64,000 nt of DNA from Myxococcales bacterium 68-20 (GCA_001899635.1 MKVQ01000025.1:1-64000), one strand, 5' to 3'. Positions 1 through 9,200 are shown, numbered from the stretch's first letter. Notes: generated by a model not told the origin, from the sequence alone. Translations and numbers: made by a program.

Positions 1-209
1 ACTATACCGTTCGAGCATCTACCTCGGGCAGCAAAGCTCGACCGCGTTCAGGGGCGTCCTCGGCCGCGACCGCTCCACCGTCCCCTGATATCCACCCATC
101 GGGTGCCCGCCCGCGGCTGGCTGCATGGATGGCCTGCCTCGGGAGGGTGGGCAGTCACTCGCGATGCCGCGGCGCGAGCGAGCGTGCGTGCGTGCGTCGT
201 CCGCTGCCG

Positions 210-1171
210 CCTGATGAATCAGGGCGACAATCGTTCTCGCCCCCGAGAGCGAGGGGGCCCGCGATGATGACGCGCGGTCGGCGGAGGGGAACGTCGGGCG
301 AGCAAGCGTACGTCTCGGCAGATGGAGCTGTCGGGTGATGCAGTCGCCGACGAGCTTGCCCTCGCCCATCAAGACTCGATGAATCAGGGCGACAATCGTT
401 CTCGCTACGCAGGGATGGCGACAGGCCGCTGACGCGCGGTCGGCGGAGGGGAACGTCGGCGAGCGAGCGTACGTCTCGGCAGATGGATCTGCCGCGGGTG
501 GGGCGCCTTCCGCTGCCCGCGACGTTGCCGCTCGATGAATCAGGGCCACAATCGTTCTCGCTTCGCTGGGATGGCGAGAGCGAGGGGCACGCGACGATGG
601 CGCGCGGTCGGCGGAGGGGAACGTCGGCAAGCGAGCGTACGTCTCGGCAGCTGGCGCTGCCGCGAGTGGCGATGCAGTCGCCGACGAGCTTGCCCTCGCC
701 CATCAAGACTCGATGGATCAGGGCGACAATCGTTCTCGCTTCGCAGGGATGCCGCGAGTGCGGGGGCTGGACTCGGCTGGAGCGGGGACCGCGAGGAGGG
801 GACGCGGTTGGGGAGTGTCATGTCCGAGGGCGAGCGCGCGTCTCGACCGATGGACCTGCCTCGAACTGGGCGCCTTCGATTCCGGCGACGTGGCTACCCG
901 ATGAATCCAGCGTTGTCGGGGCAGATGGAACTACTCGGGGGCGACTTCCGGTACCGCGGCAGAGCGCTGTCGCGAGAGATGGACGCCCTCGAGTTGAGCA
1001 CCTTCCAATCCCGGCGATCGTTGCCACCCGACGAATCAGGGCTACAATCATTCTGCCCTGCAGCAATGCCGCGCGGTGCTGGGCGGGATCGCGGTGAAGC
1101 GGGGGGGGCGCGGTTGGGGGAGTGGCATGTCAGGGAGCGAGCGCACGTCTCGACAGCTCGAGCTGCCTCGA
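210..1171. repeat. Degenerate long-unit direct repeat array upstream of a transposase gene
   Basis: The segment is built from imperfect copies of a unit of roughly 130-190 bp. A core reading GAATCAGGGCGACAATCG begins at about 216, 381, 537 and 715 (one mismatch in some copies), with decayed copies near 903 and 1033. Between cores are other shared blocks: GGTCGGCGGAGGGGAACGTC near 270, 437 and 609, and a block reading roughly CGTCTCGGCAGATGGA then CTGCC near 310, 473, 640, 836 and 1146. The last such block runs straight into the start codon of the transposase gene at 1172. Two copies also hold a 39-bp element (337-375 and 671-709) found again at 2634. Open frames on either strand exist only because the repeat is GC-rich; none looks like a conserved protein. 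Confidence 0.8.
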
Positions 1172-1861
1172 ATGGGGCGTCCTCGGCGGCGCGGTCCGAA
1201 GCGTCGCGCTTTCGGGCGCGTGCCGCACCGAGCGCGGCCGGTTCACAAGGGCCGGCATCCCGTACACGTGACGTTGCGCGCACGTCACGGGTTGCCTTCA
1301 TTTCGGCAGCAGCTCGTTCACGCGCTCGTTCTCAAGGTCCTCCGCGACCAGCGTCAGCGGGCGTACGAGGATAGCTTCCAGATCGTCCACTTCTCGATCC
1401 AGACCAACCACCTCCACCTCATCCTCGAGGCGGAGGACGGACCGACGAAGACATCGGCCACACGCTCGCGAAACGCGCTGCGTTCGGGCGTGAGTGGCTT
1501 CCTCATCGCGTTCGCGCGTCGGCTCAACAAGCTGCTCGGACGCAGGGGCAAGATCTGGAACGACCGGTACCACCGCCATGACCTCGAGAGCCCCCACGAG
1601 GTGAAGACCTCGCTGCGGTACGTGGTGAACAACTTCCGCAAGCACGGTCACGTGACCTTCGGAGCGGGGGCTTTCGACTACTACTCGTCGGCCCAGCACT
1701 TCGACGGCTGGAGCGATGCGCTGTTCGATTCGTTCGAAGAGCCCGAGCCATGGACCGAGGTCCGTCCGCGCACCTGGCTCCTCGGTACAGGCTGGAAGCG
1801 GCACGGCCTCATCCACACAGAAGAAGTGCCAGGCCCTCGTCGTCCGGCTGTACGTCGCTGA
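1172..1861 (+). CDS. Y1-type (REP-associated / IS200-like) transposase
   Basis: This 229-residue protein resembles the small HUH transposases of the Y1_Tnp/RAYT group, which nick and join single-stranded DNA. Seen in the sequence: the HUH histidines in NHLHLILEAED (about residue 80), a basic stretch GRRGKIWNDRYHRHDL, and the family-typical SLRYVVNNFRKHGHV helix. The start at 1172 fits the family N-terminus (GRPRRRGPKRR); upstream in-frame sequence is repeat array. The position where I expect the nucleophilic tyrosine, four to five residues before the Asn of RRLNK, reads Phe (AFARRLNK), so activity is uncertain; another tyrosine (DRYHRH) lies nearby. The gene sits between repeat arrays on both sides, which suits a transposase acting on, or coexisting with, short repeats. 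It may be inactive. Confidence 0.75.
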   Translation: MGRPRRRGPKRRAFGRVPHRARPVHKGRHPVHVTLRARHGLPSFRQQLVHALVLKVLRDQRQRAYEDSFQIVHFSIQTNHLHLILEAEDGPTKTSATRSRNALRSGVSGFLIAFARRLNKLLGRRGKIWNDRYHRHDLESPHEVKTSLRYVVNNFRKHGHVTFGAGAFDYYSSAQHFDGWSDALFDSFEEPEPWTEVRPRTWLLGTGWKRHGLIHTEEVPGPRRPAVRR

Positions 1862-2275
1862 GGCTGACGCCGTCACCCGCTGGGTGCACCGCGGTTCGTT
1901 GGGTGGGCTGGAGTCGAGGCGCTCGACGCCGGCGACAGCCGCGAGCGCGATGCCGGAATCAATCCCCTTCGGCTTGCGGCTCTGACGATCCGATCGATGA
2001 CGCCTACTCCGCCTCCGACGCTTGGCGGCGGTGCGTGGGGAATGCCGCGGCCGGAATCGCGGGGTCGTGGAGGCTGACGCTCACACGGCTGCGTGCACGG
2101 AGAACTCGAGTGGGGCTGGAGTCCAGGCACTCCACGTCCGTCGGGCGGCTGGCACGCGATTGCGTAATCGGATCCCCTTCGGCCTCTGGCTCTGACGACC
2201 AGATGACGCCGAGGCCGCGGTCGCCGCGTGGCGGCGATGCAAGGGCGCAATCCCGCTGCGCGAGTCGTGGGGGCT
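1858..2275. repeat. Two-copy imperfect direct repeat, period about 210 bp
   Basis: Three blocks recur in the same order. GAGGCTGACGC occurs near 1859 and 2070. A GGGCTGGAGTC(G/C)AGGC block occurs near 1909 and 2120. A TCCCCTTCGGC block followed by CTCTGACGA and GATGACGCC occurs near 1965 and 2175. The first copy begins at the stop codon of the transposase gene. The blocks are separated by diverged sequence, so this is an old duplication. No convincing coding region crosses it. Confidence 0.6.
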
Positions 2276-2289
2276 GTGCACGGGCTCCG

Positions 2290-2525
2290 CGCGCAGTCCA
2301 CACGCATCACGCACGCGCAGCCACGCACAGCCCACGCTCACTCCGACGCAGCAAATTGCATTCTCGCGCAGCCCACACATCCGCACGCGGCTCACTCATC
2401 CGCACGCAGCCCCCCCCTCGCACGCAGCCCACGCATCCGCACGCAGCCCGCGGCCCTCGCATTGGCCAGGCGCACTCCGCACACGGCCAAGCGCACTTGT
2501 CACGCGGCCACGCGCGGGCTGCCTT
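2290..2525. repeat. Low-complexity CGCACGCAGCCC-rich tract
   Basis: About 230 bp dominated by loosely tandem copies of CGCACGCAGCCC and CCCACGCATCCG, densest between 2370 and 2460. The copies are irregular in length. The tract interrupts all plausible reading frames with repetitive His/Ala/Pro or Cys/Ala/Trp codons, so I regard it as non-coding. It continues the repeat island downstream of the transposase. Confidence 0.6.
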
Positions 2526-2633
2526 GACGGTGATCTTCGTCGGCCGCTGTCGACGAATGCCCCCGGGAGCGAAGTCGTGGACGAAGACTTCCTGTTCTCG
2601 TCGAGCGGGAGCTTCTTGCGGCGGTGCGAGGCC

Positions 2634-2672
2634 GATGCAGTCGCCGACGAGCTTGCCCTCGCCCATCAAGAC
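2634..2672. repeat. Third exact copy of a 39-bp dispersed repeat
   Basis: The element starts GATGCAGTCGCCGACGAG and ends CTCGCCCATCAAGAC. It is identical at 337-375, 671-709 and 2634-2672, all in the same orientation. The first two copies are embedded in the long-unit array; this one stands alone about 770 bp beyond the transposase gene, so the transposase is bracketed by exact copies. Perfect identity against the strong decay around it suggests recent copying or selection. Confidence 0.8.
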
Positions 2673-2749
2673 GGCAAGGTGCGGGCTTCGCCGGATCGAT
2701 GCTGAGCGCGATGAGGTTCTCCTGGTGTACTCGAGCACCGGAAAGTCCT

Positions 2750-2878
2750 TCATCTCGTTCTCGGGACGTCGTGGATCACTACGACTTCATCCATCCCGGC
2801 TGTACGGAGGGAGAGCCAGTCCAGGGCGGCCACTGGCTCGAAGTCTTCGTCCTCCGATCGCTCTTTGTAGATTGCCAT
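2750..2878 (-). CDS. Possible small ORF or decayed gene end, uncertain
   Basis: A 42-codon frame starting MAIYKERSEDEDFEP and ending VIHDVPRTR has a protein-like composition unlike the flanking repeats. The same frame stays open upstream to about 3067 without a usable ATG or GTG, and includes a CSTC pair, so this may be the 3' part of a broken gene. Its stop overlaps an ATG (ATGA, 2753-2750) of another frame that begins MKDFPVLEYTRR and soon enters the 39-bp repeat. No family is recognised and I would not rely on expression. Confidence 0.25.
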   Translation of the reverse strand: MAIYKERSEDEDFEPVAALDWLSLRTAGMDEVVVIHDVPRTR

Positions 2879-2879
2879 G

Positions 2880-3502
2880 CCTCCACGCGCCGAGACCAAA
2901 CGACCAACGAGCGGAATGGGCAGCGCGCGGCCACCTTTTCCGACCGTGCCCGTCGAGCAGGTCGAACATCGCGTCGCTGGTCCGGACTCCTCCGCCGCGT
3001 CGAAGCGAAGTCCTCGTCCTCCTCCCGGCGCCGGCTGTCGGGACGCATCCGTCGACGAGGCGATGACTCAGACGCCAGACTCGAGGTCAACGTCGCCGGG
3101 ATCACGACCCTCGGGGGGCCTCGTCGAGCTTCGCCTTCGCGAGCTCGCGGCATCGGACGGACCTCGCGAACGTGGGTCAGGAAGAAGCGACGAAGCAACT
3201 GATACGGCGGGCAAGCCGAGCTTGTAGCAACTCAGGTCGCGCTCGCGCTTCGGCGCTCGGTATCGCGGAGCTCCTTTGCCTTCTTGGCGTTCCTCGCGAC
3301 GGAGTCGAGGAATGGACAGTCGCGTGAAACCCGCGTCCTTCCGGAACACCTCCAGCTCTCGCGACCTCGCTCACTGCAGAGCATCGAGACACATGCACAT
3401 CCATGCATGGTTACTGACGGCGGAGTTCGTACTCGTTCCACGAACGTCCCATCGAGGTCTCTCGCGTCGGCGCGCGATCGTGGATGGTACTGACCCCGCC
3501 CG
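2880..3502. other. Intergenic stretch with no supported gene
   Basis: Apart from the upstream continuation of the possible minus-strand ORF to about 3067, I see no reading frame with conserved character and no clear hairpin or promoter. It separates the repeat island from the lipoprotein gene at 3503. Confidence 0.5.
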
Positions 3503-4333
3503 ATGAAGTACTCGAGCCCCTTCAAAACGCCCTCTCTCGTCACTCGGACGGCGATCTCGCTGAGCGCGCTTGCCGGCTCCCTCCTCGCGTGCAGCTCGGA
3601 GAGCACGCGTTCGCCGTACGAAACGACGGCGATCGATCCAACCGAGCCGACGGCTCCCGAGACGCCGGCTCCCGCGACCGAGCCGACCGAGAGTGCTCCG
3701 GATTCGGACGCTGCGCCTGCACCCGGCGAATGCAAGCGAGCGGCGCCGAGCAACGTGTGCGGGGTGAGCCCGCAATGCGGATGCGATGCAGGGAAGACGT
3801 GTGACGTCGTCGATTCGGTCGGGACCGCCAGATGCGTCACCGCCGGAAACGCCGCGATGGGGCACCCGTGCACGGCGACCGCCGACTGCACGACCGGGCT
3901 GACGTGCATCTTCGGGATCTGCCATGCGTTCTGCAGCGACCCGACCAAGCCGTGCTCCCAGCCCAAGACCGGAGCCTGCGCGCAGATCCAGACGACGGAG
4001 GGCGCCGAGATCCCCAACCTCGCGATCTGCCGGGTCGCATGCGAGCCTCACGACAAGACGAGCTGCGGTGGCACGACGGCCGAGGGCACCGGCGTCTGTC
4101 GCGTCGACGTCAACGGCGAGACCGAGTGTCAGGCGGGCGGCTCACGGAACGATGGCGAGAGCTGCTCGCCTTCGGAGGAGTGCGGCCCTGGTCTCGTCTG
4201 CACGAGCTCGGCCTCGAGCAGCACCTGCAAGCGATGGTGCAGGGTCGGCCAGGACGACTGCGGTAGCGGCAAGTGCATGGGCTTCGCGAGCGAGATCAAC
4301 GTGCGCGGCGTCGTCTACGGACATTGCCCCTGA
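3503..4333 (+). CDS. Cys-rich secreted lipoprotein of unknown function
   Basis: This 276-residue protein starts with a basic N-region and a hydrophobic stretch ending in a lipobox (GSLLACSS), so it is probably exported and lipid-anchored at Cys30. A Thr/Pro/Glu-rich linker (about residues 35-75) leads into a cysteine-rich domain with many spaced CxxxxxC pairs (CGVSPQCGCDAGKTC, CTATADCTTGLTC, CKRWCRVGQDDC). Such disulfide-rich domains are common in myxobacterial surface lipoproteins but no catalytic motif is visible. Start: the ATG at 3503 gives the complete signal sequence; no clear Shine-Dalgarno is present. A strong palindrome follows 22 nt after the stop. Function unknown. Confidence 0.75.
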   Translation: MKYSSPFKTPSLVTRTAISLSALAGSLLACSSESTRSPYETTAIDPTEPTAPETPAPATEPTESAPDSDAAPAPGECKRAAPSNVCGVSPQCGCDAGKTCDVVDSVGTARCVTAGNAAMGHPCTATADCTTGLTCIFGICHAFCSDPTKPCSQPKTGACAQIQTTEGAEIPNLAICRVACEPHDKTSCGGTTAEGTGVCRVDVNGETECQAGGSRNDGESCSPSEECGPGLVCTSSASSSTCKRWCRVGQDDCGSGKCMGFASEINVRGVVYGHCP

Positions 4334-4355
4334 CGACACCTCCGCTGTAGACCGC

Positions 4356-4390
4356 TGCACGCCTGGAGGTCGACGACCTCCGGGCGTGCA
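4356..4390 (+). terminator. 35-nt near-perfect palindrome after the lipoprotein gene
   Basis: TGCACGCC-TGGAGGTCG pairs with CGACCTCC-GGGCGTGCA through about 17 base pairs (one G-T wobble) and a loop of a single base. It lies 22 nt past the stop at 4333 and well before the GH15 start at 4507. There is no T-run, so it is either a Rho-independent-like hairpin of a GC-rich genome or a symmetric protein-binding site. Confidence 0.55.
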
Positions 4391-4506
4391 GCTGATGCAG
4401 TTGAAGCAGCTGATGCTCGCGGGGACCTGGCGCGTCGAAGATCAGCCTGCCTCGATGCACTGCGCTCGGTATGGCTCGCCGCGTGCATCGTGCGGCATCC
4501 AACGCG

Positions 4507-6336
4507 ATGCCGTACGAGAGGATCGAGAGCTACGGTCTCATCGGAAACATGCGGACCGCCGCGCTCGTGAGCATGCGCGGCTCGATCGATTGGCTGTGCT
4601 TCCCGCACTTCGATTCGCCGAGCGTGTTCGCGGCGCTGCTCGATCACGGTCGCGGCGGACGCTTCTCGCTCTCCCCGCGCGACGACGGCGTGTCCTACAA
4701 GCAGCTCTACTGGCCGGACACGAACGTCCTCACGACGAGGTTCCTCTCTCCGGACGGCGTCGCCGAGATCGACGACTTCATGCCCGTCTCGTCCGCCGCG
4801 CAGTGGGAGGGACAGATCGTCCGCCGGGTCTCCGCGGTCCGCGGGGCGGTGGACCTCCACCTCGTCTGTGAGCCCGCGTTCGACTACGGGCGCGTCCGCT
4901 CCACCACGGAGATCACCCGGCACGGAGCGGTCTTCCAGGGAGCCGGCAACACGCTCGCGCTCTCGAGCGACGTCCCTCTCGTCGCGACCGGTCGCGGCGT
5001 CGAGGCGAGGTTCCGCCTCGCCGCCGGCGAGAAGACGACGCTCGTGCTCCGCGGGGTCGAGGGCTGCGGCGAATGCCGGGCACCTGCAACAGCGGAGCAG
5101 GCGACCACGGCCTTCGAGGAGACGATCAAATTCTGGCGCCGCTGGCTCTCGAAATGCACGTATCGAGGACGGTGGCGCGAGACGGTGCATCGCTCGGCGC
5201 TCCTGCTCAAGCTGCTCACGTTCGACCCGACCGGAGCGATCGTCGCCGCCCCGACATGCAGCTTGCCCGAGGTGCTGGGGGGAGGACGGAACTGGGACTA
5301 CCGCTACACGTGGATCCGCGATGCCGCGTTCACGCTCTACGGTCTCCTCCGGATCGGTTTCACGGAAGAGGCCGGACGCTTCATGGACTGGCTCGAAGGA
5401 CGCTGCCGCGAGTCGCACGCCGACGGACCGCTCCAGATCGTCTACGGCATCGACGGGCGAAGCGACCTCGCCGAGTCGACGCTCGATCACCTCGAGGGCT
5501 ACCGGCAGTCCAGGCCCGTACGCATCGGCAACGGCGCGTACGAGCAGCTCCAGCTCGACATCTACGGAGAGCTGATGGACTCCATCTACCTCTTCAACAA
5601 ATACGGAATGCCGATCTCCATCGCGCTATGGACGCAGCTCCAGGCCCACGTCGACTGGGTCTGCGCGAACTGGCAGCGGCCGGACGAAGGCATCTGGGAG
5701 ACCCGCGGCGGTCGAAGACAATTCGTCTATTCGAAGCTGATGTGCTGGGTCGCGATCGATCGTGCGATCCGCCTGGCCGCCAAGCGCTCGTTCCCGGCGC
5801 CGCGCGACCGGTGGCTCCGGGAACGCGACGCGATCTTCCAGCAGATCATGACCCGCGGGTGGAGCGAGAAGCGCCAGGCGTTCGTGCAAGTGTTCGATCA
5901 TGACGCCCTCGATGCTTCGAACCTGATCATGCCGCTCGTCTTCTTCGTATCGCCCGTCGACCCGAAGATGCTCGCAACACTCGAGGCCGTCACACGCACA
6001 CCGGCGCAAGGCGGGCTCCTCTCCGACGGCCTCGTCTATCGCTACGACGCCGACAAGCCCGAAGACGGTCTCACCGGCAGGGAGGGCACCTTCAACATGT
6101 GCACCTTCTGGCTGGTCGAGGCATTGACCCGCGCAGGGCGCGCGGACCGACGCAAGCTCGAACAGGCGAGGCTCCTCTTCGAGCGGATGCTCGGCTACGC
6201 GAACCACCTCGGGCTCTACGCCGAGCAGACGGGCTCCACGGGTGAAGCGCTCGGGAACTATCCGCAAGCGCTGACACATCTCGCGCTGATCAGCGCCGCG
6301 TACAACCTCGATCGCGCGCTCAGCGAGACGCGGTAG
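4507..6336 (+). CDS. Glycoside hydrolase family 15 (glucoamylase/trehalase-like)
   Basis: This 609-residue protein has full GH15 architecture: an N-terminal beta-sandwich (about 1-215) opening with the family signature [17 protein letters not shown], then an (alpha/alpha)6 barrel. Visible motifs are [16 protein letters not shown] (about residue 260), the probable general acid Glu in EGIWETRGG (about 395), [12 protein letters not shown] (about 530), and the probable catalytic base Glu in [15 protein letters not shown] (about 579). GH15 enzymes release glucose from alpha-glucans, and some actinobacterial relatives cleave trehalose; the substrate cannot be settled here. No signal peptide is seen, so a cytoplasmic role in storage-glucan or trehalose turnover is inferred. 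I chose the ATG at 4507 because the 12 upstream residues from 4471 are not family-like. Confidence 0.93.
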   Translation: MPYERIESYGLIGNMRTAALVSMRGSIDWLCFPHFDSPSVFAALLDHGRGGRFSLSPRDDGVSYKQLYWPDTNVLTTRFLSPDGVAEIDDFMPVSSAAQWEGQIVRRVSAVRGAVDLHLVCEPAFDYGRVRSTTEITRHGAVFQGAGNTLALSSDVPLVATGRGVEARFRLAAGEKTTLVLRGVEGCGECRAPATAEQATTAFEETIKFWRRWLSKCTYRGRWRETVHRSALLLKLLTFDPTGAIVAAPTCSLPEVLGGGRNWDYRYTWIRDAAFTLYGLLRIGFTEEAGRFMDWLEGRCRESHADGPLQIVYGIDGRSDLAESTLDHLEGYRQSRPVRIGNGAYEQLQLDIYGELMDSIYLFNKYGMPISIALWTQLQAHVDWVCANWQRPDEGIWETRGGRRQFVYSKLMCWVAIDRAIRLAAKRSFPAPRDRWLRERDAIFQQIMTRGWSEKRQAFVQVFDHDALDASNLIMPLVFFVSPVDPKMLATLEAVTRTPAQGGLLSDGLVYRYDADKPEDGLTGREGTFNMCTFWLVEALTRAGRADRRKLEQARLLFERMLGYANHLGLYAEQTGSTGEALGNYPQALTHLALISAAYNLDRALSETR

Positions 6337-6418
6337 ACGCGCCCGCGCGGGCCGACATCCTCGATGGGAGTCACCTCATGGCTGGACGAGGACGGGCCTC
6401 CGTGGGAAACCATCCTAT

Positions 6419-7714
6419 ATGCAACAGGACGCCCGGCGTCGGATGCTCCTCCGCGTGCTCGCAGTGGTTTCGGGCGTGCCCGTGGCAGCGACGATGCTCG
6501 CAAACGCATGTGGTGGCCAGGTCGCTCGCGAGGAAGGCACCGGCAAGTCGAACGCGCCGGCACCGAAGGAGACGGCTGACTCCAGCACCTCGTCCGGAGG
6601 TGTCTTCGACCCAACCACGCCCCCGACCGATCCGCCGGAGCCAAAGCCGGCCCCTCCGGCCGACTGCCCGAAGCCGCTCCGCGAACCGCGCGCGGAGCGG
6701 TGCCTGCAGGAGAAGGAATGGAGCGAGTCGGTGTGCTTCCCGCTCCCGGAAGACGGCGGCTCCTGTGCATCGCGTTACAGCGAAAGCTGCATCCTCTGGA
6801 GCTACAGCTGCGGGCTGGTCCAGGGCGGCGACTCGATTGCTTGCACGATCCCCGCAACCGACGCCTGCTGCTGGCAGGTCCGAGGCGATTGCGCCGTCGG
6901 ACGCCCGTTCATCGTGGACGGCCACGCGCTCCTCGCGCCGCTCGCGCTCGGGGAGCAGACGTGGACGGTGGCGGAGCTCGCAACCCGGCTCGAAGGGCTC
7001 GGCGCCGATCTCGATCCCGCGGCAAGGGCTGCGATCGCGAACGTGTGGTCGCACGATGGGCTCGCCGAGCACGCATCGGTGGCATCGTTTGCGCGGTTCA
7101 TCCTCGAGCTGCTCACGCTCGGCGCACCTGCGGAGCTCGTCGCTTCGGCCCAGCGCGCGCTCGGTGAGGAGGTCGCGCACGCGGAGCGTTGCTTCAGCAT
7201 CGCCTCGATCTACGCGGGCGCACCGCGCGGCCCGGGAGCGCTCGATACGCGCGGCGCGCTCGCGTCGTCGCTCGATCTGGCAGGGTTCGCCGCGCGGACG
7301 GCCGCGGAGGGCTGCATCGCGGAGACCGTCGCCGCGCTCCAGCTCCACGCCTCCGCCGACGCGACGCGAGAGCCGGCCCTCGCTTCCCTCCTCCGGATGA
7401 CCGCAGAGGAAGAAGCCGAACATGCGCTCCTCGCGTGGCGCGCGGTTCGCTGGGCGATCGACCTCGGCGGAGCGCCGGTGCGTGAGGCCGTCGGTGCTGT
7501 CTTCGCGAGCGCGGCAACGCATGTCGGCTTCGGTCCGTGCCCAGACGAATCGATCGACGAAGCCGTGCTGCATGCGCATGGCATCCTCTCGCGACGCGAG
7601 CGGCACGATCTCGCGGTCGCTGCGCTCGCGTCGGTGATCGCTCCGGCGGGGAGAGAGTTGCTCGCCTACGCCGGGTCGCCCGCCACCTCCAGCGAACGAA
7701 TGGCAGTGGCCTAA
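6419..7714 (+). CDS. Ferritin-like-domain lipoprotein
   Basis: This 431-residue protein has an N-terminal export signal with a twin-arginine-like start (RRRMLLRVLAVV) and a lipobox (LANACGG), a low-complexity linker (about 35-80), a small Cys-rich segment (about 80-160), then an all-helical ferritin-like domain (about 200-420). The helices carry the carboxylate/His pattern of this fold: HDGLAEHASVASF, GEEVAHAERC, AAEGCIAETVAAL and EEEAEHALLAW. Ferritin-like domains bind di-iron centres, but whether this one oxidises, stores or senses metal is unknown. The coupling of a Cys-rich module, a surface anchor and a ferritin-like domain recurs in myxobacteria (family knowledge). It is convergent with the regulator gene downstream. 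Confidence 0.8.
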   Translation: MQQDARRRMLLRVLAVVSGVPVAATMLANACGGQVAREEGTGKSNAPAPKETADSSTSSGGVFDPTTPPTDPPEPKPAPPADCPKPLREPRAERCLQEKEWSESVCFPLPEDGGSCASRYSESCILWSYSCGLVQGGDSIACTIPATDACCWQVRGDCAVGRPFIVDGHALLAPLALGEQTWTVAELATRLEGLGADLDPAARAAIANVWSHDGLAEHASVASFARFILELLTLGAPAELVASAQRALGEEVAHAERCFSIASIYAGAPRGPGALDTRGALASSLDLAGFAARTAAEGCIAETVAALQLHASADATREPALASLLRMTAEEEAEHALLAWRAVRWAIDLGGAPVREAVGAVFASAATHVGFGPCPDESIDEAVLHAHGILSRRERHDLAVAALASVIAPAGRELLAYAGSPATSSERMAVA

Positions 7715-7756
7715 GCCAGGCTCGTCGTCGCTTCGTCACCCATTGCGCATCTCGGA

Positions 7757-7791
7757 GCTCCGTGCCGTCGACGGCCGCCCCGTCACGGAGC
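7757..7791. terminator. Hairpin between convergent genes
   Basis: GCTCCGTG (7757-7764) pairs with CACGGAGC (7784-7791), and the intervening sequence contains an inner palindrome GCCGTCGACGGC. It lies in the 80-bp gap between the ferritin-like gene and the minus-strand regulator gene, so it could serve as a bidirectional terminator. No T-tract. Confidence 0.45.
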
Positions 7792-7794
7792 GCT

Positions 7795-9084
7795 CTACGG
7801 CCGGGGGACGAGCCCGAGGAGCAACATCCGTGAGGCGATGGGCGTTCCCGGACGGTGATAGCGGAGGTCCTTGCCCTTGCCCGTGCGGACCGCCGCGCCG
7901 CTCTCGACGAGGGCACCGAGCGCGCGCTGCGCGGTGCGCAGCGAGACGCCGGCGTGCTCGGCGAGGCTGCGCGCAGACCACGCCGCTCCGTCACCGAGCA
8001 GGAGCGCGACGCGCGCAGCTTCGTCGTCCGACGGAGGCAGCAGCACGACGACCTCTCGCTTCGAATCGAGCACGTAGCCGTCGGACGTCGCGACGGGCTC
8101 CGCGCCAAGCCCCTCCATGACTTTTCGGAGCCGGCCGATCTCGACGCGGAGCCGTGCACGATGGGACGCGTTCACCCGCCGCGCGGCGAATGCGTTCGCC
8201 GCGAGCTCGTCTCTCGGCACCGAAGCCGGCCACGCCCGAGCGAGCAGCAGCAGGAGCTCGAAGAGCGCGGGACGGCGCACGAGTGGGATCGTGACGCGCC
8301 CGCCGATCGCGAGGCGCCGGCATGCGTCGACGAGGAGATGCTCGCCGCGCGAGAAGTCCTCGACGGCGAAGAGATCGGCGCCACGGAGCGCGCCTCCTCG
8401 CAACACGCGCGCGATCGGATGCGAGAGCTCTTGCTCCAGCGCGACGAGCGCGCGGGCGAGCAGCTGATTGGGAGCTCCCTCCAGGGCGCGCCGTGCGCGC
8501 GAGAGGGCGGCCCGCGCATTCGTGGTCGCGACGGCTCGGACGGCGATCTCCGCCTGAGCGAGCCAGGCGAGCGCATCCAGATCCGGCGTGAGCTTGGTCG
8601 CGAGGACCTCCTCGACGACGCGCCTTGCCTCGTCGAGGCGACCGAGCAGGACCTCGGCGCGCGCGAGAACGAGACGCATCATCACCGCATTGCGCGTGTC
8701 GCCGAGCCGGGCCAGCTCCTTCGCGGATGCTCTGGCGGCCTGCGCTGCAGGAGCCGGGTCGCCCGCAGACAGCGCGATCTCGACGAGCGCGGCGCGGGCG
8801 CGGGCGCGCGACCGCGCGTCGCTCGAGAGCGCAATGGCGCGTTCGAGAGCGAGCTTGGCGAGATCGAGATCTCCCATCTGCGCGTACGCGATCCCGCGGA
8901 GCGTGAGACCGAGCGGAGTCTCGACTCGCCCGACCAGTCCGAGCGCCTTCAGCGGCTCGCCCAGCGCGAGTGCGCGACCTGCATCGAGCAGGGCCGTCGG
9001 TACCGGTGGCATCTTCCGAGGATCGACCGGAGTCGCCGACTTGTCACGTCGCACGTACGGCGGCTCCGCCGATTGGGTCGGCAC
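7795..9084 (-). CDS. TPR / winged-helix transcriptional regulator
   Basis: This 429-residue cytoplasmic protein has three parts. Residues about 30-215 are Ala/Leu-rich TPR-like helices. About 255-330 resembles an OmpR/BTAD-type winged helix (RPALFELLLLLARAWP, then RARLRVEIGRLRKVMEGLG and GYVLDS). The C-terminus (about 345-415) is a second HTH (WSARSLAEHAGVSLRTAQRALGALVESG). Two DNA-binding-like domains after a TPR scaffold suggest a regulator that integrates a protein or ligand signal. It is divergent from the small beta-propeller gene at 9201, with a 116-bp intergenic region, so control of that gene is a reasonable inference. No phosphoacceptor domain is present. Confidence 0.75.
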   Translation of the reverse strand: MPTQSAEPPYVRRDKSATPVDPRKMPPVPTALLDAGRALALGEPLKALGLVGRVETPLGLTLRGIAYAQMGDLDLAKLALERAIALSSDARSRARARAALVEIALSAGDPAPAAQAARASAKELARLGDTRNAVMMRLVLARAEVLLGRLDEARRVVEEVLATKLTPDLDALAWLAQAEIAVRAVATTNARAALSRARRALEGAPNQLLARALVALEQELSHPIARVLRGGALRGADLFAVEDFSRGEHLLVDACRRLAIGGRVTIPLVRRPALFELLLLLARAWPASVPRDELAANAFAARRVNASHRARLRVEIGRLRKVMEGLGAEPVATSDGYVLDSKREVVVLLPPSDDEAARVALLLGDGAAWSARSLAEHAGVSLRTAQRALGALVESGAAVRTGKGKDLRYHRPGTPIASRMLLLGLVPRP

Positions 9085-9200
9085 GAGGTACGCGCGCCAG
9101 GAATGTTACTCCCGCGCTGAAGGGCGCCGTCCTAGGTTTCGTGGAGCTCGCGAGGGCGCGACACACCAACCACCAATCCGCGAACATGAGAGGGACGAAC

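Noticed and set aside
210-1060. Possible CRISPR array
   Set aside because: Repeat units are 130-190 bp with unequal spacing, the intervening blocks are themselves repeated, and no cas gene is nearby.
1750-3066. 438-codon plus-strand frame after the transposase
   Set aside because: It crosses two kinds of direct repeat and a low-complexity tract, and its product is Arg/His/Ala/Pro-rich without a recognisable domain.
7855-9120. 421-codon plus-strand frame
   Set aside because: It is antisense to the TPR/winged-helix regulator, whose helices and HTH motifs are credible.
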